Shown here in pieces: positions 1 through 5,883 of a stretch of 6,380 bases of DNA (positions are counted from its first letter, which is position 1; each line of letters begins with the position of its first letter). This DNA comes from Candidatus Kariarchaeota archaeon (GTDB taxonomy: Archaea > Asgardarchaeota > Heimdallarchaeia > Heimdallarchaeales > Kariarchaeaceae): contig JAEOUB010000420.1 of NCBI GenBank assembly GCA_016839545.1, positions 1-6,380 on the forward strand, written 5' to 3'. The translations under genes were made by a program, and so were the position numbers. Under the pieces are notes generated by a model. The model was not told the origin of the DNA. It was given only the letters and a program-made list of their open reading frames with translations, and did no database searches.

Positions 1-21
1 GATGGCAAAACACTTCAATAA

Positions 22-759
22 GTGGACTTCACTCCAGCTATGGAATTGCTGGCTTACCCCGAGCTGGGACTCTATGCCCGACAGTTCGAGCAGGGAGCTC
101 GTGCTGCGGCAGACCAGGGAGGGATCACTGTTGTGATTGACGTCTTCCGGGCATCCAATACCCTTCTGGAACTGGAAGAGGGAGGAGCACAGATAACACC
201 GGTGATGACTGTCGAGGAAGCCAGAGGACCTGCATATGCAGATCATGTCCGGGTAGGAGAGCAGTCAGGAGTCCAACTAGACGATTTTGATTTCGATAAT
301 TCACCTGTGACCATTTATGCCAACAGAGCTTCCTTCGCAGGGAAGAAAGTGGTTGTCCGCACCACCAATGGCACAAGGGGAATATTGGCAGCTGTTGGCA
401 GCTCTCAGATTATTGTGGGCAGCTTTCGCAATTTCTCTGCTGTTGTCGATCATGTGCTTGAGGCAGAGCGACCCGTCTCCTTCATCGGTATGGGTACACT
501 GGAGATGTCCCGTATCGAGGATGCTTACTGTGCCCAGATGTTTGTGATCTCACTGTTAGAGAAGATACAACAAACAGAGGAAGTGGAACAGCTGACAACA
601 CAGGGGAGGAACCCCTTTGCAAGGGACTGGCGTCAGGAGATCATGGATGAGCGGAGTGATAATCCCTACGTTCTAGAGGATTATCGCTTCTCCTTGCAGC
701 TGGATGAGTCCAGGATTGTTCCTGTCTACAATCAAAACACAGGCATACTGGAGTACTGA
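22..759 (+). CDS. comB: 2-phosphosulfolactate phosphatase family protein (ComB-like)
   Basis: ComB removes phosphate from 2-phosphosulfolactate in a Mg-dependent reaction, giving sulfolactate, the second step of the PEP-dependent coenzyme M route; it is cytosolic. Family hallmarks are visible in order: a hydrophobic strand ending VVIDVFRAS (residues 37-45), where the D-x-x-R-A pattern is typical; the GGA...PV...EEA stretch (54-67); VGEQSG (78-83) followed by FDFDNSP (89-95), matching the family's GE..G...GFD.GNSP; RTTNGTRG (113-120); GSFRNFSAVV (133-142); and IEDAYCA (165-171). The 245-residue length suits the family and no domain is missing. The start is uncertain: GTG at 22 directly follows an in-frame TAA (19-21), while ATG at 40 would give 239 residues; neither has a strong ribosome site. 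The next gene starts one base after the stop. Family assignment is firm. Substrate is inferred, because no other coenzyme M gene is visible and ComB homologues exist outside methanogens. Confidence 0.85.
   Translation: MDFTPAMELLAYPELGLYARQFEQGARAAADQGGITVVIDVFRASNTLLELEEGGAQITPVMTVEEARGPAYADHVRVGEQSGVQLDDFDFDNSPVTIYANRASFAGKKVVVRTTNGTRGILAAVGSSQIIVGSFRNFSAVVDHVLEAERPVSFIGMGTLEMSRIEDAYCAQMFVISLLEKIQQTEEVEQLTTQGRNPFARDWRQEIMDERSDNPYVLEDYRFSLQLDESRIVPVYNQNTGILEY
750..753 (+). promoter_or_regulatory. Shine-Dalgarno site for the 268-residue gene
   Basis: GGAG lies at the 3' end of the ComB-like gene, 7 nt before the ATG at 761. It supports that ATG over the GTG at 704, which would place 56 bases inside the preceding gene. 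It also fits translation from a shared two-gene message. Confidence 0.5.
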
Positions 760-760
760 C

Positions 761-1567
761 ATGGAATTCAACGAAATTCTCGGCCTCTTTGATATTCAGC
801 GGGTATTTGTCGTGGGTAATCAGATACTGGGACAGCGAGGTCAACTTTTCCAGCTGAGCTCGGCAGTGGCATATCTCTACGAGCATACCCGGGGAGATGG
901 ACGTGCCTGGCTCATAATTAACGATCGGGAGTATGAGCTGGATAAGATACAACTGGCAAAAATACGATCTCTCCTCCGACTGACGGATATTAAACCTGTA
1001 AGGTTACAACGTCGTGATTTCTGGATGTACTCCCAAGAGGTGGAGGTTGCCATACATGACCTGATTGAGAAATATCCCCACCTACAGAAGGGATCCGCTC
1101 ATCTTGCATTTGCACCACGTAACTATACCCGGTTTTCGGAAAATTTGGTGTTTGATTTTGACTATATTTACGATGATGAGCAGCTTTGTGAGGCCATTGC
1201 CTCGTTTGATTTGCAGTATGACCAGTGGAAACGTGAACAACCCGATCTTTACCTGCCTGACCTGATCACTGATGATATACTCTACCGCTATTTGCTCAAT
1301 CTGACTCAGGAATTGCAGTATTCCATCAATGGTCGGATCTCACTGCCAGATCTCATTCGTCACATATTCAATTATGCCTTCACTCTGCAGGGTAAGGATC
1401 TAGTTCTTGATATGGGCCCCAACGTCTTGCAACTAAGAAAATCCACCGTTGATATGGATATGTTTGACAAGAAACGGAATGTAGACCTTGATAATGCAAC
1501 TGTGTTCCGATTGAATTACTCATCACTTACTGCAATGCTCAGATCTCACCGAGAAGGAGATCATTGA
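761..1567 (+). CDS. Unrecognised 268-residue protein, co-directional with the ComB-like gene
   Basis: I do not recognise this family. The frame extends upstream to a GTG at 704, but ATG 761 sits one base after the ComB-like stop and has GGAG 7 nt before it, so it is preferred. The protein looks soluble: no signal peptide and no hydrophobic stretch long enough for a membrane helix. The N-terminal third (residues 10-75) alternates strand-like and helical segments (RVFVVGN, then a helix near 28-42, then AWLIINDREYEL). The middle holds an acidic-aromatic patch, FDFDYIYDDE (131-140). Residues 168-212 look helical, followed by a strand-like DLVLDMGPNVLQL (213-225). No cysteine cluster, P-loop or nuclease motif is evident. 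The near-zero spacing predicts an operon and perhaps a linked role with the phosphatase, but that is inference. Its last 29 bp overlap the end of the opposite-strand YaaA-like gene. Confidence 0.82.
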   Translation: MEFNEILGLFDIQRVFVVGNQILGQRGQLFQLSSAVAYLYEHTRGDGRAWLIINDREYELDKIQLAKIRSLLRLTDIKPVRLQRRDFWMYSQEVEVAIHDLIEKYPHLQKGSAHLAFAPRNYTRFSENLVFDFDYIYDDEQLCEAIASFDLQYDQWKREQPDLYLPDLITDDILYRYLLNLTQELQYSINGRISLPDLIRHIFNYAFTLQGKDLVLDMGPNVLQLRKSTVDMDMFDKKRNVDLDNATVFRLNYSSLTAMLRSHREGDH

Positions 1568-2186
1568 TATATTCTCCACGACGGAGCATAGAGGCTCGTC
1601 CTGTATCCTTGAGCTGTTTGTCCTCAGCAGAGATACCCTCATCTCTGAGTTCTGCAATCAGGGCATCACGGCTAATGATGTTGGAATATGAATCAGACAG
1701 CACAAACTTGACATCATCAATATCGCTATTGTGAATGTAGCTTGTCAGCCAGTCTTTCGCTCCCTGTCGTTTCCAGAAGGTCTGGATCTTGGTGTTCTCA
1801 AATTTGTCTGCCTGCTTGATCTCGTAGTTACGGACGGGCTCATTGTACCTCATCAACCCGTAGAGAGCAGAGAGGATGACCATATCGACATCAGAGGAGC
1901 CATCGAGTGCCTGCCAGGCGGCATCTGTGATCTTGGAATAGGTTCGTCCAGTATAGCGAATGTATCCGGGAAGATACTCCTCGGGCTCTATTTTTACGCT
2001 TCCAACCTCGATGTCTGTACCCATCTTGAACTTGAGTGTGGATGCCAGGTGGAGCCGAGAATCCCTCAGTTGCTGTTTAAACTCGGTATCCAGCTTATCA
2101 GCAAAGCTGTGACTGCCAAAGGCATAGGGTTTATCTGTGAACTCACATTTGCTTTTTGATGATGCGGTAACAATCAGAGTAGTCAT
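1539..2186 (-). CDS. YaaA-like (DUF328-related) protein, short form
   Basis: YaaA proteins bind DNA and in Escherichia coli limit damage during peroxide stress, reportedly by lowering free iron; they are cytosolic. The resemblance is in the core: an N-terminal strand MTTLIVTASSKSK (1-13) where YaaA has its ILISPAKT segment; GYIRYTGRTYSKI (74-86), like the family's F.GDVY.GL; ILSALYGLMRYNEPVRNYEIK (104-124), a clear match to LSGLYGVLRPLD...YRLEM; an FW pair (137-138) as in the family's QFW; and VLSDSYSNII (162-171), like the LASDEYF segment. At 215 residues it is shorter than usual (about 250), and the C-terminal segment is reduced to GRASMLRRGEYIND (196-209). The start is an ATG with a TATA-like element 24 nt before it. 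It follows the amidase gene by 50 bp on the same strand. A DUF6884-type protein is an alternative, since those also carry a SA.YGL...PY core. Confidence 0.68.
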   Translation of the reverse strand: MTTLIVTASSKSKCEFTDKPYAFGSHSFADKLDTEFKQQLRDSRLHLASTLKFKMGTDIEVGSVKIEPEEYLPGYIRYTGRTYSKITDAAWQALDGSSDVDMVILSALYGLMRYNEPVRNYEIKQADKFENTKIQTFWKRQGAKDWLTSYIHNSDIDDVKFVLSDSYSNIISRDALIAELRDEGISAEDKQLKDTGRASMLRRGEYINDLLLGEI

Positions 2187-2205
2187 ATACAGACCTTGAA
2201 CTTCC

Positions 2206-2214
2206 TTATTATTA
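2206..2214 (-). promoter_or_regulatory. TATA-like element before the YaaA-like gene
   Basis: On the minus strand this reads TAATAATAA and is centred 24 nt before the ATG at 2186, the right distance for a leaderless archaeal transcript. It lies in the only AT-rich part of the 50-bp gap after the amidase gene. The gene could therefore have its own promoter as well as, or instead of, readthrough. The element is short and AT-rich matches are common, so support is moderate. Confidence 0.4.
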
Positions 2215-2236
2215 GGGTTTGTAGTAATGGTAATTA

Positions 2237-3841
2237 TCAGTCGGCATTGAGAGAAGGTCGCTTGAGATGAAACTCGGTGTTGTCCTGATAGTATTTTGCA
2301 AACCGGAGCAATTGGGCCTCCTTGAAGAGATTGCCGATAAAAGTGAGTGACGTTGGCAGGCCATTGTCCCGAAAACCGTTGGGCAACACCACTGCGGGAT
2401 GACCTGTAAGATTGGTCAGGTAGAGATGCTGGGAGAACGAGGGGGCCACATACAGGTCAATATCCTTGAGAATAGAGTCCATCTCATCCATGATCAACCT
2501 CCGGAGCCGATTGGCCTTGATATATTCCACAGCTGGGATAAACCGTGCCTGTCGAAAAATATTGGGCCATGCATCTGGAGTCTGTCGTACCAGCTGTGCT
2601 TCCTTGCCCGTCCGGGTCATCTCATCAAATGCAGCACCCACCTCTGCAAAGAGGATCAGTGTCAATTCTCGTAATGGATAGTCAGGAATGGAGATCTCTT
2701 TCAGCTCAATTCCTAGCTGGCGTATCTTGTCCAGAGCCGCCAGACTCTGCTTCTTGGTGAGCTCATCATCAATTGCCTCGAAAGCTGCGGGATCATATGC
2801 CACCCGGAGCTTGTTAATATCGGTCTCATAATTCCATTTGAATGGCTTTGAGATAACACTGGGATCGCGACCATCAGCACCGTAGATGGTATCAAACACG
2901 ATGGCACAATCCTCCACGTAGCGACAGATGGGTCCCACCTTGTCCATGGTCCATGACAGTGCCAGTGCACCATACCGAGAGATACGACCGAATGTGGGTC
3001 GCAGACCGGTGGCTCCACAGGCAGTTGAAGGTGAGGTGATACTTCCCAGGGTCTCGGTACCGATGGTAAAACCCACCAACCCGGCAGTGACTGCTGATGC
3101 AGAACCTGCTGATGAACCTGAGGAACCCTGTTCTGGATTGTGTGGTGATTTGGTCTTGCCACCAAACCAGACATCACCCATGGCAAGGGCACCAAGAGAT
3201 AACTTGGCCAGCATGACTGCACCTGCATCATCCAGTTTCTTGATCACTGTTGCAGTGGTTTCGATCACCTGGTCTTTGTAAGGCTCTGCCCCCCAGGTAG
3301 TCCTGTATTTGGGATGTGCAAACAGGTCCTTGATACCGTAGGGAATACCATGGAGTAAACTACGGACATATCCCTCGTCCAGCTCTTTATCTGCCTGTGC
3401 TGCCTGCTCCATTGCAAGGTCATCAGTGAAGGTGATCACACATTCCAGCAAGGGATTGTAGGTCTTCAGGCGGTCAAGATAGATCTGCGTTAGCTCAACA
3501 CTGGTGATCTTGCGAGATTGCAGCAGGTGTGCCAGTGCGGTGATAGGCAGAAATACCAGCTCCTCATCAGAGGGCCTATCCATCTCCACAGGAGTGGTCT
3601 GTGGCGGATAATCAGGGCTGAAGAAATAGGGAGGCGATGGCCGGGGATCAAAGGTAATTGCAGGTGTTACACTATTATCCAGGTGAATGGCATTGAATGC
3701 CTCATACCTCTTTATGAAATCAGCCAGACCTTCTAGCAGCATCTCCCTATTCTCGTCTGAGAACTCCAATCCAAAGAGTCTCTCCGCGGCGGAGATATCA
3801 TCTTTGGTAAAGGGAGGATCCTGCTCGTCCATAGCACCCAC
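2237..3841 (-). CDS. Amidase-signature family amidohydrolase
   Basis: Members hydrolyse carboxamide bonds with a Ser-cisSer-Lys triad; this protein has no signal peptide or membrane segment, so it should act in the cytosol. The triad is visible: Lys171 in GIPYGIKDLF, cis-Ser243 in the GSSGSSAGS stretch, and nucleophile Ser267 in IGTETLGSI, 24 residues after the cis-Ser exactly as in fatty acid amide hydrolase. The following CGATGLRPTFGRISRYGA (275-292) and MDKVGPICRYVEDCA (299-313) are typical. The 534 residues exceed GatA (about 480) because of a roughly 90-residue N-terminal region rich in helix. The start is GTG 3841, with GGAG 8 nt upstream; ATG 3832 is three codons further in. It is probably not the tRNA amidotransferase subunit: no GatB is nearby and the nucleophile motif has Leu where GatA has Gly. 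Substrate is unknown. It diverges from a dipeptidase gene, which suggests peptide or amide catabolism. Confidence 0.92.
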   Translation of the reverse strand: MGAMDEQDPPFTKDDISAAERLFGLEFSDENREMLLEGLADFIKRYEAFNAIHLDNSVTPAITFDPRPSPPYFFSPDYPPQTTPVEMDRPSDEELVFLPITALAHLLQSRKITSVELTQIYLDRLKTYNPLLECVITFTDDLAMEQAAQADKELDEGYVRSLLHGIPYGIKDLFAHPKYRTTWGAEPYKDQVIETTATVIKKLDDAGAVMLAKLSLGALAMGDVWFGGKTKSPHNPEQGSSGSSAGSASAVTAGLVGFTIGTETLGSITSPSTACGATGLRPTFGRISRYGALALSWTMDKVGPICRYVEDCAIVFDTIYGADGRDPSVISKPFKWNYETDINKLRVAYDPAAFEAIDDELTKKQSLAALDKIRQLGIELKEISIPDYPLRELTLILFAEVGAAFDEMTRTGKEAQLVRQTPDAWPNIFRQARFIPAVEYIKANRLRRLIMDEMDSILKDIDLYVAPSFSQHLYLTNLTGHPAVVLPNGFRDNGLPTSLTFIGNLFKEAQLLRFAKYYQDNTEFHLKRPSLNAD

Positions 3842-3849
3842 ATTCCAAT

Positions 3850-3853
3850 CTCC
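3850..3853 (-). promoter_or_regulatory. Shine-Dalgarno site for the amidase gene
   Basis: The minus strand reads GGAG here, 8 nt before the GTG at 3841 and 17 nt before the alternative ATG at 3832. The spacing favours GTG. It implies a leadered transcript for the amidase. Confidence 0.45.
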
Positions 3854-3888
3854 AATAAGACTCTAACGCTTACCTGTTGGTAGATGAT

Positions 3889-3910
3889 GACAAATTTGGC
3901 AAATCTTGTC
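3889..3910. promoter_or_regulatory. Operator-like inverted repeat between amidase and dipeptidase genes
   Basis: The left arm GACAAATTTG (3889-3898) and right arm CAAATCTTGTC (3900-3910) are reverse complements over 10 bases if one extra C (3905) is ignored, with a single G between them. An arm match of this length, nearly back to back, in a 123-bp divergent intergenic region is what a dimeric regulator's site would look like. It lies about 55-76 bp before the dipeptidase start and 48-69 bp before the amidase start, so one regulator could control both. It could also form a short hairpin in an amidase leader. The regulator is not in this window. Confidence 0.45.
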
Positions 3911-3933
3911 CAGCATCTCTGATGCAGAAGGTA

Positions 3934-3945
3934 GGGATATATCCC
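3934..3945. promoter_or_regulatory. Palindromic TATA-like element, divergent promoter
   Basis: GGGATATATCCC is a perfect 12-bp palindrome with an ATATAT core. Its centre is 25.5 nt before the ATG at 3965, so a transcript starting at the usual archaeal distance would begin at the dipeptidase start codon and be leaderless. Being symmetrical, it could also serve the minus strand, giving an amidase transcript from about 3914 with a leader near 70 nt that carries the GGAG site. Flanking bases rather than the core would set direction. Confidence 0.5.
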
Positions 3946-3964
3946 CCCTGTCAGTGAGAGCCCT

Positions 3965-5338
3965 ATGGAAGACCCTGTACAGCAAGACATGATCGAGTTT
4001 CTGGGAAAACTGGTGGCCATGCCATCCATCTCCGCAGAATCAGATCGAGCACCTGACAGCCTGAAAACTGCTGAATTCATCAGAGATGCCTATGCCAATC
4101 TCGGTTTTGAGATCAAGATCGTTGACAACGCGATGGCCGGTAAGAACCCCCTGATCATGGGGAAACTGGGGAATGATGCCTCCAAGAAGACGCTGATGTA
4201 CTACTCGCACTACGACGTCCAGCCGGCCTCCTACTCAGATGGATGGAGCACCGAGCCTTTTGAGATGACGCCACAGGATGATGGCTATCTCTACGGTCGT
4301 GGTACCAATGATGACAAGGGACCGATTGTTGCCACCTACTATGCCATCAAGAAATTGCTAGATGAAGGTGGTGTCTCAAGTTTGCCTGTCAACCTTGCCA
4401 TACTGTACGAGGGAGAGGAGGAGAGTTCCTCTGGTGGGTTCGAAGATACCGTGCAACAACACCGTGATTTCTATGATACCATTGATGGCATCATGATCCT
4501 TGATACCAGCTGGTTCTCCGATCACAGGCCCAGTGTGGACTACGGTTTTCGGGGGATGAGCTATATGGCAATTGAGATCCGAGGTCCCAAGAAGGATCAG
4601 CATTCAGGGCTGGTCGGAGGTACCATCAGAGAGCCCATGACAGATCTGTCTCACATCTTCTCCAAGCTTATCACACTTGAGGGTAAGGTACTGGTTGACG
4701 GTTTTTACGACGATGTACTGCCACTTGAGGCCAAGGAACAGGCACTGTACGACGACATCGAGTTTGACCTGCAGGGCTACAAGGACTACCTGGGCAGAGA
4801 CTCATTACTCCATGATGATGCCACCACCACTCTGATGAATATGTGGAGAAATCCAGCACTCTCCATTCATGGTATCGAGGGTGCATTTTACGGCCCCGGT
4901 GGCAAAACCGTGGTCCCCGGAAAGGTCATCGGCAAGGTATCCATGCGACTGGTACCCAACCAGGATCCTGTGAAGATTGCAGAGCTCTTCACCAAATATG
5001 TGGAAAAAGTGTTTGCCGAGATGAAGTCGCCCAATGAACTGATAGTCCATACGCACGGAACCGGCGACTGGTGGTACGGCCAGATCGATAACTTCCTGTT
5101 TGAATCGGCCAAAACCGCAATCGAGGACTACTGGGATATGACGCCCAATTATGCCCGATCCGGTGGTTCGATCCCAATTATTCCGTTTATGGAGAAGCTG
5201 TTTTCGGCCCCAGCAATTGGTATGGGTACAGGTCAATCCAGCGATGGTGCCCACTCTCAGAATGAGCGTATCAGGGTGAAGAACCTGGTGGGTGCAAAAG
5301 AAGTGCTCTACAGGATTATGAAACTCATTGGAAACTGA
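3965..5338 (+). CDS. M20-family metallodipeptidase, CNDP2/DUG1-like
   Basis: This is a cytosolic dinuclear-metal peptidase that cleaves dipeptides with broad specificity. Against human CNDP2 the predicted metal ligands are all present: His82 (SHYDVQPA), bridging Asp116 (GRGTNDDKGP), Glu153 (EGEEESSSGG), Asp180 (MILDTSWF) and His430 (DGAHSQNE). Glu152 would be the general base and Asp84 its usual support beside His82. The dimerisation/lid domain between the catalytic halves (about 195-370) has the substrate-contacting His213 in DQHSGLVGG, then REPMTDL, GIEGAFYGPGGKTVVP and the SMRLVPNQDP strand. ARSGGSIPIIPF (397-408) is the conserved glycine-rich loop. The 457 residues make a full-length enzyme; there is no signal peptide. 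The ATG at 3965 has a TATA-like element at the distance for a leaderless message. It diverges from the amidase, suggesting linked peptide or amide use. Family is very sure; preferred substrates are not visible. Confidence 0.95.
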   Translation: MEDPVQQDMIEFLGKLVAMPSISAESDRAPDSLKTAEFIRDAYANLGFEIKIVDNAMAGKNPLIMGKLGNDASKKTLMYYSHYDVQPASYSDGWSTEPFEMTPQDDGYLYGRGTNDDKGPIVATYYAIKKLLDEGGVSSLPVNLAILYEGEEESSSGGFEDTVQQHRDFYDTIDGIMILDTSWFSDHRPSVDYGFRGMSYMAIEIRGPKKDQHSGLVGGTIREPMTDLSHIFSKLITLEGKVLVDGFYDDVLPLEAKEQALYDDIEFDLQGYKDYLGRDSLLHDDATTTLMNMWRNPALSIHGIEGAFYGPGGKTVVPGKVIGKVSMRLVPNQDPVKIAELFTKYVEKVFAEMKSPNELIVHTHGTGDWWYGQIDNFLFESAKTAIEDYWDMTPNYARSGGSIPIIPFMEKLFSAPAIGMGTGQSSDGAHSQNERIRVKNLVGAKEVLYRIMKLIGN

Positions 5339-5340
5339 CG

Positions 5341-5883
5341 TCATTCCTCATGATCCAATGGTGACCCGTCCAATGTGGACAGATTGACATAATTCTTCTC
5401 CTCAATCTCCTTTTCCTCTGTATTGAACAGCAGGTTATCCAGTCGACCACTCAGGGCATATCCAAAGGGAAAGCCGATAGTTATGGCTATGGGAATACCC
5501 AGAAACAGGTTGCTCGAGATAAGAGAGGCTGGTATGAAGGTCAGAATATACAATGGAGAGATCCGGGTCACCTGTATACTGAAGAAATAGACCAGGTAGG
5601 CAGACAGCAGTGTGATTACATACTGAATGACTGCATCAGTCCTAAAACTGGTGATCCCACCTACAAAGCCGAAGACAAAGCCCCATACAGTTGAGACAGT
5701 GATCATGAGGATCGATCCCACAATGAGTACCCACAGAGAGTACTCAAAAATAGGTACCCTGTATAGCCAGAGGTTGAAAAGCATCGAGAGGGGTAGTCCG
5801 ACTGCAATGACTATGATCCAATCACGTTTGTTCTTGTAAATCTCGCTCCAATCGACATGGACATTTCTGAAAGTGATTGACAC
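5341..5883 (-). CDS. Small multi-pass membrane protein, function unknown
   Basis: The 180-residue product has hydrophobic stretches at about 22-40, 48-76, 83-104 and 110-145; the first is preceded by the basic KNKRD (17-21), which suggests a cytoplasmic N-terminus. The second stretch is glycine-rich (WGFVFGFVGG, 67-76) and the last may be one long or two short helices. Residues 147-180 form a charged, mostly acidic tail (EEKEIEEK). No transporter, protease or enzyme motif is recognisable, so no function is proposed. The only usable start is GTG 5883: the frame is open upstream to a stop near 5938 but has no ATG, GTG or TTG. No Shine-Dalgarno is seen, while a TATA-like TATTAAT lies 25 nt before, consistent with a leaderless transcript. 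Its stop is two bases from that of the dipeptidase on the other strand. Four to five helices and a coherent tail argue for a real gene. Confidence 0.78.
   Translation of the reverse strand: MSITFRNVHVDWSEIYKNKRDWIIVIAVGLPLSMLFNLWLYRVPIFEYSLWVLIVGSILMITVSTVWGFVFGFVGGITSFRTDAVIQYVITLLSAYLVYFFSIQVTRISPLYILTFIPASLISSNLFLGIPIAITIGFPFGYALSGRLDNLLFNTEEKEIEEKNYVNLSTLDGSPLDHEE
5830..5841. repeat. 12-bp direct repeat, copy 1
   Basis: GTTCTTGTAAAT occurs here, inside the first codons of the membrane-protein gene, and again at 5889-5900 just upstream of its GTG start. The copies are 59 bp apart and flank the divergent start region. Confidence 0.5.

Noticed and set aside
1..21. In-frame codons ending in TAA (19-21) that might be the tail of an upstream gene
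   Set aside because: Only six codons are visible, with no way to tell a coding tail from chance.
704..760. GTG 704 as an earlier start of the 268-residue gene
   Set aside because: It would overlap the ComB-like gene by 56 bp, whereas ATG 761 follows the stop by one base and has GGAG at 7 nt.
1556..1577. Possible terminator hairpin (GGAGA...TCTCC)
   Set aside because: The stem is 5 bp with a 12-base loop and no T-run follows, so it is too weak to call a terminator.
1731..2159. 142-codon plus-strand open frame opposite the YaaA-like gene
   Set aside because: It lies wholly antisense to a recognisable family match and its translation shows no domain or sensible motif.
2713..3231. 172-codon minus-strand open frame inside the amidase gene
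   Set aside because: It is another frame of the amidase catalytic core; its translation is rich in Ser, Pro, Trp and Val in the manner of a shifted frame.
4805..5344. 179-codon minus-strand open frame opposite the dipeptidase
   Set aside because: It is antisense to conserved dipeptidase motifs, including the DGAHSQNE metal site, and has no recognisable domain.
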